From: Kiritimatiellota bacterium
GTDB lineage: Bacteria > Verrucomicrobiota > Lentisphaeria > Victivallales > JAADHT01
NCBI GenBank assembly: GCA_030590505.1
Contig: JAUUYH010000003.1
Span: 1-35,503 of the forward strand
DNA length: 35,503 nucleotides
Reading direction: 5' to 3'
Part shown: positions 18,977 through 28,371 of the stretch, in pieces
How positions within the stretch are numbered: position 1 is the stretch's first letter
How the letters are laid out: each line of letters begins with the position of its first letter
Notes under the pieces: generated by a model
Databases searched by the model: none
What the model was told of the DNA's origin: nothing
What the model saw: only the letters and a program-made list of their open reading frames with translations
Position numbers and translations under genes: made by a program

Positions 18977-20131
18977 TTATTTAAGGATCTCTGTTATTTT
19001 TTCAATAAAAGTATCGATCTCTTTTAATGTATTGTATTTACTTAAAGAGAGACGGATAGCTGCGAATCTTCGTTTCTTCTCTAGTTGCATTGCAGTTAAG
19101 ACATGTGAGGCCCCAGGGGTTGCGGACTTGCATGCAGCACCTGTGCCTACAGCAACTCCCTGTTCATCGAGCAAGGAGACAAGTGATGTAGAATCCAGCT
19201 CAGAAAAACTTACATTCAGGGTATTTGGCAAAGATTCGATCATGGAGCCATTAAAGAGTGCATCAGGGCATGATTGTTCAATTTTCTCAATCATATACTC
19301 TTTCAAAGTTTGCATAGCATCAATATCACCCTGCAGATTATTTGTAATCATTTCGCATGCTTTACCAAGAGCTACAATTCCTGGCACATTTTCAGTTCCT
19401 GCACGCAGGTGGTTCTCATGAGATCCCCCAAAGAGGATAGGTTTTATTTTTATGCCTTTGCGAATGTACAATGCACCTACGCCTTTCGGGGCATATATTT
19501 TATGAGCAGAAAGCGAGAGAAGGTCAACACCAAGCTCTTCGACATCGACTTTCATTTTACCGATAGCCTGTACTGCGTCTGTATGAAAAATAAGATTATG
19601 TGAATGTGCGATGTTCGCAAGTTCTTTAATCTTTTGAACAGTACCTGTTTCGTTATTCGCAACCATTATTGACACTAAAAAAGTGTTATCGCAAATTGCA
19701 TTTTGTAACTCTTTGGGATCAAGAAGTCCATCAATTCCTACAGGCAAATATGTAACTTTAAAGCCGCATTTTTCAAGTTCACGACAAGTGTTCAGAACAC
19801 TACCATGTTCAGTAGATGATGTAATGATATGTCCATTATCAGATGTTGATTCTGCAAACCTTGCTCGTCCTCCAGTGTGGCTCGCAGCTATTCCAAAGAG
19901 AGCAAGATTATTTGCTTCAGTACCACTACTAGTAAAAACGATATTTTCAGCATCACTATTCAAAAGCTGTGCCACTCGCTTACGGGCACAATCAAGAGCT
20001 GCCCCAGCATTGCGCGAGAAAGAGTGCATACTAGAAGGATTACCGAAGGATTCTCTAAAAAAGGGCAACATCTCTTCAAGAACTTCTTGAGCTACTGCCG
20101 TACTAGCATTATTATCAAAATATATACTCAT
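18977..20131 (-). CDS. Cysteine desulfurase, NifS/IscS family
   Basis: 384 aa; IYFDNNASTAVAQEVLEEMLP; PLP-Lys SLSAHKIYAPKGVGALYIRKG; RAGTENVPGIVALGKA; GTGAACKSATPGASHVL. Confidence 0.95.
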   Translation of the reverse strand: MSIYFDNNASTAVAQEVLEEMLPFFRESFGNPSSMHSFSRNAGAALDCARKRVAQLLNSDAENIVFTSSGTEANNLALFGIAASHTGGRARFAESTSDNGHIITSSTEHGSVLNTCRELEKCGFKVTYLPVGIDGLLDPKELQNAICDNTFLVSIMVANNETGTVQKIKELANIAHSHNLIFHTDAVQAIGKMKVDVEELGVDLLSLSAHKIYAPKGVGALYIRKGIKIKPILFGGSHENHLRAGTENVPGIVALGKACEMITNNLQGDIDAMQTLKEYMIEKIEQSCPDALFNGSMIESLPNTLNVSFSELDSTSLVSLLDEQGVAVGTGAACKSATPGASHVLTAMQLEKKRRFAAIRLSLSKYNTLKEIDTFIEKITEILK

Positions 20132-20270
20132 AATTTATGCTTAGATCTCTGATTTTTAACAAACCGAAACCTAAAATCTCCTTTATTGTTATTCTAAACC
20201 CCACACAAAAGAGTGGGAAAACTACACAAAAAACATATACAAATTTAAACTGTAAACTCCTCGATTTACC

Positions 20271-20356
20271 ATACCGCAAGCGGTAGATATCTTGTATTTC
20301 TTTTATTGACTACTCAACCTTAATCGAAATGCTAAGATTTCACCCGCGTAAAGTAT
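20271..20356 (-). repeat. Dispersed ~85-bp intergenic repeat, copy 4 (minus orientation)
   Basis: ATACCGCAAGCGGTAGATATCTTGTATTTCTTTTATTGACTACTCAACCTTAATCGAAATGCTAAGATTTCACCCGCGTAAAGTATA. Confidence 0.92.
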
Positions 20357-20414
20357 ACACTACTGGCTTTGCCCCCCTATTTTAACCTAAAATCTAAAAA
20401 TTTGAACCTCTTCC

Positions 20415-21806
20415 CTACTGCAACTGCATTGTTGGCATAAAATCTCTATTACGTTGGGTCGGAACATCAAGTGGCGGTGTGGATCCAGCAATTCCCCATC
20501 TTCTTGAAAACGGCCAAAATATGAAACAAGCTTTACCGATAATATTTTTGCGCGGCACGAAGCCCCAGCGTCGACTGTCACTACTATTTGCACTGTTATC
20601 ACCCATCATAAAATAACACTCATCTGGGATAATAATTCCGCCCTCGGAATCAAAAACAACCTGTGCTAATGGATTTTTAGAATTTACCTGATAAGCACAG
20701 GAATCCCTCTCCTCTTTTGAAGGTGAGAGTAACCAGTATGGAAGGTGTCCATGATAACCACTCTTGCCACTGTAGATACGATTTATACCTTCAATTCCGA
20801 AATCTGTGATCGGTTTATACTCTGACTCACCTTTAGGTTTCACATGCACAAGCTTGTCAATAATTTTAAGGTGGTCGCCTGGTAAGCCGATCAGCCGTTT
20901 AATAAAGAAATACCCATCACTGCCAGTATTAACCCCATTTGTAGTAAAGATTGTAATGTCCCCTCTTGCAGGATCCCGAAAGTGGAATGTTACACGATCT
21001 ACAAACAGATGATCGCCTAAAGAAAGCCAACCATCACACAAAGTTTCCCCCTCCGCAAAAGGTCTATCCATATAGTGTTGCTTTACCGGATCCTGTTTTG
21101 AGCCGATACGTGATGGATCATAAATAAATGATTCTTCAAATTTTTCAAGCATCTTCCCTGTATTCACTTTACTCTGAAAATCACAATATTTGAATACTTG
21201 CGAAAAATCCCCAGGCAGATCATACTTTACACCACCGATATAAAATGATGTGCGTTGATTAAAGAGGCGGTTCGTATATTGCGAAAAACTATTCGAGTTC
21301 AGCACCCCTTCATGAGAAATCTTCGCCTTTGCTGTCTGAGTAGAGTAGAGTGCATAGTGAAGCGGTTGCGGTAGATCAGGTAGCGTTCGCGATCCGTCCG
21401 GCAATTCGGTGTCTTTTATAAAATGGATACCGAAGAGAGTCGGTTGCATACTGCTTGTCGGAATCTTAAACGGTTGCAGATAGAGTGCTCGGAGCCCAAA
21501 GGCAACAGTCAGAGCAACGGCCAAAATATCTGCATATTCGCGAAGAAGCGAATGTGTACGTTTTGGGAGAATATCCATCACCCGCTCAGAACCTTTTGTT
21601 AGAAATTCAGAAACCACATCTGGATTGTCAGAATCAATCGTACCTGCATCCGTGAGAAGTTCGTTCAAGTTATCCTTTGTTGCATCAGCAAAAATATCAT
21701 CATTTACATGTGCAAGATACTTAATATGCTTCTTAAAGTGCTTAAGATGCTTTCTCGCCTTTCTTTTTTTGTACCAACTAACTATGCTCATACTAATATT
21801 TTCCAA
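20415..21806 (-). CDS. lepB: Signal peptidase I
   Basis: 463 aa; catalytic Ser motif PTSSMQPTLFG, FIKRLIGLPGDHLKI, MMGDNSANSSDSRRWGFVPRKNIIGKA. Confidence 0.95.
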   Translation of the reverse strand: MENISMSIVSWYKKRKARKHLKHFKKHIKYLAHVNDDIFADATKDNLNELLTDAGTIDSDNPDVVSEFLTKGSERVMDILPKRTHSLLREYADILAVALTVAFGLRALYLQPFKIPTSSMQPTLFGIHFIKDTELPDGSRTLPDLPQPLHYALYSTQTAKAKISHEGVLNSNSFSQYTNRLFNQRTSFYIGGVKYDLPGDFSQVFKYCDFQSKVNTGKMLEKFEESFIYDPSRIGSKQDPVKQHYMDRPFAEGETLCDGWLSLGDHLFVDRVTFHFRDPARGDITIFTTNGVNTGSDGYFFIKRLIGLPGDHLKIIDKLVHVKPKGESEYKPITDFGIEGINRIYSGKSGYHGHLPYWLLSPSKEERDSCAYQVNSKNPLAQVVFDSEGGIIIPDECYFMMGDNSANSSDSRRWGFVPRKNIIGKACFIFWPFSRRWGIAGSTPPLDVPTQRNRDFMPTMQLQ

Positions 21807-21823
21807 ATCCTAAATGGGTTTTG

Positions 21824-21912
21824 ATATACTGTGCACGGATGCGATCTTAACATTTTCTTTAAACTTAATTAGCTAGCAAAAGAAAGTTAAGATCTCTACC
21901 GCTTGCGGTATA
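21824..21912 (+). repeat. Dispersed ~85-bp intergenic repeat, copy 5
   Basis: GATATACTGTGCACGGATGCGATCTTAACATTTTCTTTAAACTTAATTAGCTAGCAAAAGAAAGTTAAGATCTCTACCGCTTGCGGTATA. Confidence 0.93.
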
Positions 21913-21914
21913 TT

Positions 21915-23237
21915 CTAACTTTCATCTTCTAAATTCTTAATTTCACTACTAATTTTCATTGAACAAAATTTTGGGCCGCACATTGTACAAAAATCACTCT
22001 CTTCAGACTCTTTTGAAACTTCTGGTTGCTCCTGCTCTGCTAGTGCCTCTTTGCGAAGTTCGCGAGCCTTGTCTGGGTCTAGTGCTAGGTCAAACTGCTT
22101 CTCCCAATTAAAATCCATCCTTGCCTTGCTTATTGCATCATCACGTTCACGTGCATGTGGACGCTTAAGTGCAACATCCGCTGCGTGTGCCGCAATTTTA
22201 TACGCAATTACCCCATCACGAACATCATTCGCATTCGGAAGCCCTAGATGCTCTTTAGGTGTAACATAACAGAGCATTGATGCTCCGAAATATGCCCCGA
22301 GTGTTCCTCCGATGGCACTTGTAATATGGTCATAGCCTGGAGCGCAATCTATTACAATCGGACCCAATATATAAAATGGTGCACCATCGCAAATCTCATC
22401 TTCTTTCTTCATATTCATCTCAATTTCATCCAACGGAATATGTCCTGGCCCCTCGACCATTACTTGCACTTCTGCTGCACGACAGCGTGTTACCAGCTCG
22501 CCAAGGACATCCAGTTCTGCGAATTGCGCATCATCTGATGCATCAGCAAGACACCCCGGTCTAAGTCCATCGCCAAGTGAGAGCGTTACATCATACTCTT
22601 TACAAATATCAAGCAGACGATCAAAATGTTCATAAAACGGGTTTTGCCTGTTGTGGTGATTCATCCACTGAGCAGTTATTGCACCGCCGCGACTTACAAT
22701 TTTAAGTAATCTTTTCATTGCTGCTGGCACATGCTCTTTAAGAAGTCCAGCATGAATTGTCATGTAATCCACCCCCTGCTCTGCCTGACGCTTCACTACA
22801 TCTAGCAGCAAGTCAATATCCAGTTGCATAGGATCATCCACTAATCCAAGTGCTTCATAGATCGGCACAGTTCCTATAGGCGCAACACTTCCTGCAATAA
22901 TCGCTTTGCGAATTTCGCAAATATTTTCACCAGTACTGAGATCCATTACTGTATCTGCTCCATACCGCAATGCCGTCTGCAGTTTTTCAACTTCCATACT
23001 CGGACAGCTTGTCAGTGTTGAATTACCGATATTCGCATTAATCTTTGTTCTCAATGCCTTACCAATACCAATTGGAATAATATTTTTATGATTTACATTT
23101 GCCGGAATAACAAGTCTGCCAGCGGCAACCTCATCACGGATAAATTCCGCCTTTAGGAATTCGCTTTCAGCCACTTTGAGCATTTCGGGCGTAACCTCGC
23201 CTCTCCTTGCTCTACTTATTTGAGTAATTTTCTGCAT
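21915..23237 (-). CDS. thiC: Phosphomethylpyrimidine synthase (HMP-P synthase)
   Basis: 440 aa; [76 protein letters not shown]-terminal Fe-S motif [12 protein letters not shown]. Confidence 0.97.
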   Translation of the reverse strand: MQKITQISRARRGEVTPEMLKVAESEFLKAEFIRDEVAAGRLVIPANVNHKNIIPIGIGKALRTKINANIGNSTLTSCPSMEVEKLQTALRYGADTVMDLSTGENICEIRKAIIAGSVAPIGTVPIYEALGLVDDPMQLDIDLLLDVVKRQAEQGVDYMTIHAGLLKEHVPAAMKRLLKIVSRGGAITAQWMNHHNRQNPFYEHFDRLLDICKEYDVTLSLGDGLRPGCLADASDDAQFAELDVLGELVTRCRAAEVQVMVEGPGHIPLDEIEMNMKKEDEICDGAPFYILGPIVIDCAPGYDHITSAIGGTLGAYFGASMLCYVTPKEHLGLPNANDVRDGVIAYKIAAHAADVALKRPHARERDDAISKARMDFNWEKQFDLALDPDKARELRKEALAEQEQPEVSKESEESDFCTMCGPKFCSMKISSEIKNLEDES

Positions 23238-24496
23238 AATTTAATTGTTCTTTCTGTAGCACCTTTATGTTTCTCTATAGACTTTGCCGCCCGCTCTCCA
23301 AGCTGCTTACATTTCTCAGGAGAATCGAGAAGTTCTGACAGAACGGACTCCAACTCGGAGTCACTGTCAATTGTGATTAAAGCATCATCGCTCTTCATCA
23401 CGTTCAAGACAAATCTAAAATTGCGAAGTTCGCTTCCGGTAACAATCGGCTTACCTAAAAGCGCCGGCTCTATAATATTATGGCCCTCATTCTGACCGGC
23501 CATACTTTTGCCCATCACGACAATATCAGCTACACTCATAAATGCAAGCATCTCTCCAGTCGTATCTGCTAATAAAACGTCAACATTCTCATAAACAGCA
23601 CTATTTTCAGATCTGCGGATAAAACTCAAATCCAAATTTTTCAAAATTCCAGCAATCTCCCCTCCCCGCTCTGCATGACGCGGAACAAGAATCAACTTAA
23701 GGTTAGATTGCGAAGTTCGCATTTTTCTGAATGTCTCCGCCAGAAGTTTCTCCTCACCCGGATGCGTACTTGCCCCGAGGATTATTTGATTCTTCCCGTT
23801 GCCAAAATAATTTACAAGATCAATTTTTGCGAGTTTCGCAGGAATTTTCTGGTCAAACTTCAAATTTCCAGAGATATTTGGGTGTAATTGAGAAGAGACT
23901 GCAAGAAACCGCTCAGCATCAGTTTCCGTCTGTACACACAGCAAAGACAATTTATTCAGCACAGGAGCAAAAAACAAAGACCACCGCTTGTAACCTGCAG
24001 CCGAACGGTCGGATATCCTTGCATTAACCAGAGCAACCGGAGCACCAGTTCTGCGAACTTCACCAATAAGGTTCGGCCAGATTTCAGTTTCAAGAATAAT
24101 GAGCATAGATGGTTTAATAATCCTAACAGTCTTGCGTACAAATAGTATAAAATCGATTGGACAGAAAATAACCTCAACCCCGTCAGATGCTTTGGCTCTA
24201 GCCAGTGCTTGCCCAGTGGTAGTAGTAGTCGAAAGCACAAATTTAACCGAGGGATCAACCTCCTGCCATGCCTGGATCATCGAGAGTGCAATCGCCGTCT
24301 CTCCTACACTTACACTATGCACCCAAACAGCACCTCTATAATCCGCAAGGACCTTAAGCTTATCATTTGCGAACTTCGCAAACCGCTCGCCATAATTATC
24401 CTTTTCGCCACCACGCCGGATATATTTAACAATCATTCCAGGCACAAAAAAGATAAATGCCAAAGGGAAACATAAATTATATAAAAAAAGCATCAA
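23216..24496 (-). CDS. waaA: 3-deoxy-D-manno-octulosonic acid (Kdo) transferase
   Basis: 426 aa; [85 protein letters not shown]. Confidence 0.95.
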   Translation of the reverse strand: MMLFLYNLCFPLAFIFFVPGMIVKYIRRGGEKDNYGERFAKFANDKLKVLADYRGAVWVHSVSVGETAIALSMIQAWQEVDPSVKFVLSTTTTTGQALARAKASDGVEVIFCPIDFILFVRKTVRIIKPSMLIILETEIWPNLIGEVRRTGAPVALVNARISDRSAAGYKRWSLFFAPVLNKLSLLCVQTETDAERFLAVSSQLHPNISGNLKFDQKIPAKLAKIDLVNYFGNGKNQIILGASTHPGEEKLLAETFRKMRTSQSNLKLILVPRHAERGGEIAGILKNLDLSFIRRSENSAVYENVDVLLADTTGEMLAFMSVADIVVMGKSMAGQNEGHNIIEPALLGKPIVTGSELRNFRFVLNVMKSDDALITIDSDSELESVLSELLDSPEKCKQLGERAAKSIEKHKGATERTIKLCRKLLK

Positions 24497-24559
24497 TTAG
24501 CTTCTCCACTCAAATTATTAATACCATAAAGACCAATTTGTAATCCGAAATATAGTTTT

Positions 24560-24648
24560 TATACTTTGCACGGATGAAATCTTAACATTTTCTTTAAACT
24601 TAATTAGCTAGCAAAAGAAAGACAAGATATCTACAGTTTGCGGTATAT
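24560..24648 (+). repeat. Dispersed ~85-bp intergenic repeat, copy 6
   Basis: ATACTTTGCACGGATGAAATCTTAACATTTTCTTTAAACTTAATTAGCTAGCAAAAGAAAGACAAGATATCTACAGTTTGCGGTATAT; terminal inverted repeat is partly broken. Confidence 0.93.
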
Positions 24649-24898
24649 ATCAAACTACAGAACGTTCAGATACTAATTAGTGCCTGAAATAAAATATTAC
24701 ACGAATTCGGAATCAAGCAACCCCCTAAACATGCATATTTCAATCTTTCTAATCCAATAATGGCAGTTTTTATCTCACCTGCCCCCTTGGAAGCGTTTTC
24801 ATCAGAGCTCAGTAAGCCTATCCAAGCAAACACCCAATTTCAACAGAACCCAAATGAAAATTACAACCTAAAAAACTATAAAAATCAAGCACGAAGTT

Positions 24899-25013
24899 TG
24901 TCAAAACGTTGACTCATACGAATAACATTTAAACTCTTTCTCTTCCGCTTGATCATGCCTATTTAACAGACAAAGAATATTGTCCTCTTCTTCCATGCCA
25001 TCGTTTTTACATG
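24899..25013. repeat. ~115-bp segment duplicated at 27887-28001
   Basis: TCAAAACGTTGACTCATACGAATAACATTTAAACTCTTTCTCTTCCGCTTGATCATGCCTATTTAACAGACAAAGAATATTGTCC..., only a few mismatches between copies. Confidence 0.95.
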
Positions 25014-25129
25014 TCACGCAGAGAGAAGGCTTTTTTATAAGATCCATCTTTATCTTATTACCGTCATCATCATATATACCAGAAATTTCATCTTCTTCAA
25101 ACATTTTTCTAATCCTTTTCGTTCAAGCA

Positions 25130-25213
25130 CTAAATATAAGAAATTAAATTTATAGCGGGCGGCGGCTTCCAAATTATTCTCCCGCATAGTTTTCATCGGG
25201 AGGCGATTCATTA
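25130..25213. repeat. ~85-bp segment duplicated at 28018-28102
   Basis: CTAAATATAAGAAATTAAATTTATAGCGGGCGGCGGCTTCCAAATTATTCTCCCGCATAGTTTTCATCGGGAGG versus CTAAATATAAGAAATTAAATTTATAACGGGCGACAGCGTCCAAATTATTCTCCTACATAATTTTCATCAGGGGG. Confidence 0.93.
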
Positions 25214-25755
25214 AATAACGCTTTATATTGTTGAGAAAACTTTGGCATATTGGATGTAGGTAAATCCTTTTCATACATTAAATAGGCAATTGTAGATTTG
25301 ATTTGTTCATAAGTTATCCTTTTAGAATCCAATAGAATTTTCATTAACTTTAAAATACCTATAACATGAATCCCGACAGTTTTTGCAACTTCAACCATTC
25401 CTCCATCATCAGTAACCAAAGTTAAATTTTTCACTTGTACGGTTGCTATTGCCATTGAGTCGATTTTTGAATTATTATATTCTCTTCCTTGCGCATCAAT
25501 AAAAGAGAATGCCAGCTTTATTTTCTTTTTCTCATCTTTTGTTATTTCAATTTGTTCATAGATCCTATTTCCCGAATAATCCTCATCCATAACCCATTCG
25601 AATTTATTCTGTAGCCTCTGGCATCTTTTATATTCATCTTCAAACTCATTTATTACATAAAGACAAAGATTTTCTTCATCAAACAGAAGTGGATGTAGAC
25701 TATACGCAAGCCTCAAATAAGCATTGCTGTCTAAAAGGAACTCTTTCTTAGGCAT
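25174..25755 (-). CDS. PIN-like domain protein, putative toxin
   Basis: 193 aa; FLLDSNAYLRLAYS near the N-terminus, IDSMAIATVQVKNLTLVTDDGGMVEVAKTVGIHVIGI acidic core; adjoins an upstream HTH-ImmA/IrrE gene. Confidence 0.65.
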   Translation of the reverse strand: MPKKEFLLDSNAYLRLAYSLHPLLFDEENLCLYVINEFEDEYKRCQRLQNKFEWVMDEDYSGNRIYEQIEITKDEKKKIKLAFSFIDAQGREYNNSKIDSMAIATVQVKNLTLVTDDGGMVEVAKTVGIHVIGILKLMKILLDSKRITYEQIKSTIAYLMYEKDLPTSNMPKFSQQYKALFNESPPDENYAGE

Positions 25756-25756
25756 T

Positions 25757-26926
25757 TTACTTTCGAAGCTCCTTCAGTAGTGCTTTGGAATCTGTCAAAG
25801 GCATTTGCAATACTTTTTGAATAAAACTTGCTGAATATCCTGTATCATCAAAATATTGCTCCAAGGTATCAAAGAAGGGAGTTTTAAAAATCTTTTTAGA
25901 AGTGGCAATATAGTCTTTCGCTGAAGGTTTCAATTCTTCCCCAAATATACTTTCAGAAACAGGTTTGTATTTTTTATTAAAATTAGTAATTGCTCCATAA
26001 AAACTCTTTCCAAAAGTTATTTCAGGTAAATTATTTGCTTTCGCATATATGTCTACAGATTTTTTCACAGTATATGGGGATATAGTAAACTTTTTAGCAT
26101 ATCTCAGAGCGGTTCCTATCTTTTCCGCAACAGTTTGTTGTGTAGTAAGCGTTTGATATGTATTTTTTGCCAACTCTTCAGGGAAGAGCAATACTTGTGC
26201 AAATAAATCTGCAAAGTCCTCTCCTTCATCTCCTTTTAAGTTAGGGGCATATACATGCCCCAGTTCGTGAGCCATCCAAAATTTAAAGTCATGTATATTA
26301 GTATCTAGATTAATGAAGATCCATGCTGTCATAGATTCGGGAAGATAAATATGAAGAGCATTTTCATGCTTATCCTTATCGCCTAATAAAACAGGTATCA
26401 GTACAGCATCCAATATGTTGAATTTATCAATCAAATGACTGAACTTGATTTCTTCTTCAGCCGAAACTCCAATATCATCCCTCAATTTCCCGCAGACTTT
26501 ATTTAGATAATTGTAATCGATAGAAGGTTTTTTTAATGTAGGCGGTCTTTCCAGATCATTGGATGATGGAAGAAATGGTACAAGAGATTCAAGAAGTTTT
26601 CCTGTTTCCTGTGCTCGTTTAATGTGTTCTGGTAATGTTTTTCTATGTGCTTTTTTTCTAAATGCAACAATCGGAGCGTTTGGACTCTCTTCTTCAATTA
26701 CTAGCTTATCATACTCAAGTCCAAGTGCCATCCCCATTTTAAACAATTTATCAGGACGTGGGAACTTTTTCCCTTTAAGCCATTTTGAAACAATCTCTCT
26801 TGAAACGCCAATAATCTCAGCAAGACTGGCCTGACTTAATCCAGCTTTCTTCATACTACCATCAAGCAAAGATACATTTAATGTTTTCTGCATCAACTTC
26901 CTCTCTTTACATAAAATATTTGTCAA
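25757..26926 (-). CDS. XRE-type HTH + ImmA/IrrE (DUF955-like) metallopeptidase, putative antitoxin/regulator
   Basis: 389 aa; HTH GLSQASLAEIIGVSREIVSKWLKGKKFPRPDKL; zinc motif HELGH with a downstream acidic EDFADLFAQVLLFPEE. Confidence 0.88.
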   Translation of the reverse strand: MTNILCKERKLMQKTLNVSLLDGSMKKAGLSQASLAEIIGVSREIVSKWLKGKKFPRPDKLFKMGMALGLEYDKLVIEEESPNAPIVAFRKKAHRKTLPEHIKRAQETGKLLESLVPFLPSSNDLERPPTLKKPSIDYNYLNKVCGKLRDDIGVSAEEEIKFSHLIDKFNILDAVLIPVLLGDKDKHENALHIYLPESMTAWIFINLDTNIHDFKFWMAHELGHVYAPNLKGDEGEDFADLFAQVLLFPEELAKNTYQTLTTQQTVAEKIGTALRYAKKFTISPYTVKKSVDIYAKANNLPEITFGKSFYGAITNFNKKYKPVSESIFGEELKPSAKDYIATSKKIFKTPFFDTLEQYFDDTGYSASFIQKVLQMPLTDSKALLKELRK

Positions 26927-27015
26927 CTTTCGTCAACCATATTTACATCATTATACTATATTGTCAAGTAAAATGCAACAGTTTTTATGTTATTTCCCAA
27001 AATCCTTCACAAATA

Positions 27016-27051
27016 AACTACCTCTATGCAAGACGCTTTTAATAAAAGCTT
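27016..27051. repeat. Short relative of the fabF-leader repeat (internal stems missing)
   Basis: AAACTACCTCTATGCAAGACGCTTTTAATAAAAGCTT versus AAACTACCTCGATG...ATACGCTTTTAATAAAAGCTT at 8640-8724. Confidence 0.7.
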
Positions 27052-27063
27052 GACAAAATATAT

Positions 27064-27516
27064 TTATTCTGTCAATGATTGTGTCTTTGCCCAATTAAGG
27101 AAAGTCAAATTTTTAATTACACCAATAATGCTTAGAATTGATACAAGTAAGAATATAGTAGGAACTCCCACGGTAAAATAACAGAAAAATACAGCTGCCG
27201 CAAAAGTGAGTTTCATTAATAATCTAACTTTGACAAGATCTATGTTCCTTGATGGATTTTTTGCTATTAAAAATTCTCCTACTCCTCCGCAGATAAGAAA
27301 GAGAGCTGGCACATATATATATCCTGGATGGTTGGGAAGATCAATTCCGAGAGATTGGAAAATGTTTTTATAAAACAATAGAAAGCTTAATCCCAAAAGG
27401 ATATCATAAACGCCTACAATCCGAAAAAATAATGGAAAAAGTTTGTTCTTAACCATAAAAGACCTCCTTGTTTTTATTTTTAGTAATATAAACTGTAACT
27501 TTTCATGGTCAAGCAT
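27064..27516 (-). CDS. Small integral membrane protein of unknown function
   Basis: 150 aa; about four hydrophobic helices (IVGVYDILLGLSFLLFY, YVPALFLICGGVGEFLI, LTFAAAVFFCYFTV, VPTIFLLVSILSIIGVI). Confidence 0.65.
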   Translation of the reverse strand: MLDHEKLQFILLKIKTRRSFMVKNKLFPLFFRIVGVYDILLGLSFLLFYKNIFQSLGIDLPNHPGYIYVPALFLICGGVGEFLIAKNPSRNIDLVKVRLLMKLTFAAAVFFCYFTVGVPTIFLLVSILSIIGVIKNLTFLNWAKTQSLTE

Positions 27517-27682
27517 TGATTCCCCAAAAAAGTTCCTTATTTTGATGGTAGAGATTGAACCATAAAAAGAATATACGTCTCTTCAATGTTCATGCAAACT
27601 TGTTTTTTACATTGCTCACTTTGTGCTGTATTCGACTCGAATTGTAACTCGGCCGTGACTGGTGCCGTAACTGGGACTAACT

Positions 27683-27943
27683 CTACCCCCCCGAAGTTGT
27701 GACTTGTGCGGTGGCTTCGGGGGGTTCTATAAAATCAGGGTGGCAATGGATTGCCGACAGAAAGGAGATTTGTTCCGGGTCGGTGATGTATTCGGCTTCA
27801 GGTGAACCGTTGCTTTTCAGGGGAAGTTTAGGGTCTCCATTTTTTACTTTATTATCTCCACTGATGCAATCCATATCGTAATATCTGTCAAAATCTTGAC
27901 TCATACGAATAACATTTAAACTCTTTCTCTTCCGCTTGATCAT
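27683..27943 (-). pseudogene. Mosaic ORF containing a fragment of a RecG-like/AlbA_2-type protein C-terminus
   Basis: KSNGSPEAEYITDPEQISFLSAIHCHPDFI matches KNNGSPEAEYITDPERISFLSVIHCHSDFI in the longer ORF at the right edge; DRYYDMDCISGDNKVKNG is shared with ORF 32898-33176. Confidence 0.65.
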
Positions 27944-28061
27944 GCCTATTTAACAGACAAAGAATATTGTCCTCTCCTTCCATGCCATCGTTTTTACATG
28001 TGCTTTTTGGTTCGTCTCTAAATATAAGAAATTAAATTTATAACGGGCGACAGCGTCCAAA

Positions 28062-28268
28062 TTATTCTCCTACATAATTTTCATCAGGGGGAAAATTCAT
28101 TAACCTCTCAAATCCATTGCTTAACAGTAGCATTGGTAGATGAAGAAAAGTATTCCATTTATCAATATTCTTTAACTCAAACAGCCCCTTTTGTATCAAT
28201 TTAACAGAAACTGTAATTTCATCATCAATAGAATATTCTCTAAATTTTGCTGGTAATTTTTTTGTCAT
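28062..28268 (-). CDS. Small protein of unknown function
   Basis: 68 aa; AAAAAGG RBS-like sequence upstream; C-terminus PPDENYVGE lies in a repeat and matches PPDENYAGE of the PIN-like protein. Confidence 0.45.
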   Translation of the reverse strand: MTKKLPAKFREYSIDDEITVSVKLIQKGLFELKNIDKWNTFLHLPMLLLSNGFERLMNFPPDENYVGE

Positions 28269-28277
28269 ATTTTACCT

Positions 28278-28350
28278 TTTTGCGAGTTTCGCAGATTTTA
28301 AATTAAGTCAACAGCAGGAGTGTGATCTTGTATCTCAATTCACGTGTCAA
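28278..28350 (-). repeat. Gene-boundary repeat, copy A
   Basis: Minus strand: TTGACACGTGAATTGAGATACAAGATCACACTCCTGCTGTTGACTTAATTTAAAATCTGCGAAACTCGCAAAAAGG. Confidence 0.75.
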
Positions 28351-28371
28351 TTGTGTAAAAAGTTAAAAAAA

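Noticed and set aside
24497-24900. TPP riboswitch or other leader upstream of waaA-thiC
   Set aside because: No THI-box-like core seen by eye; the region holds a dispersed repeat copy instead.
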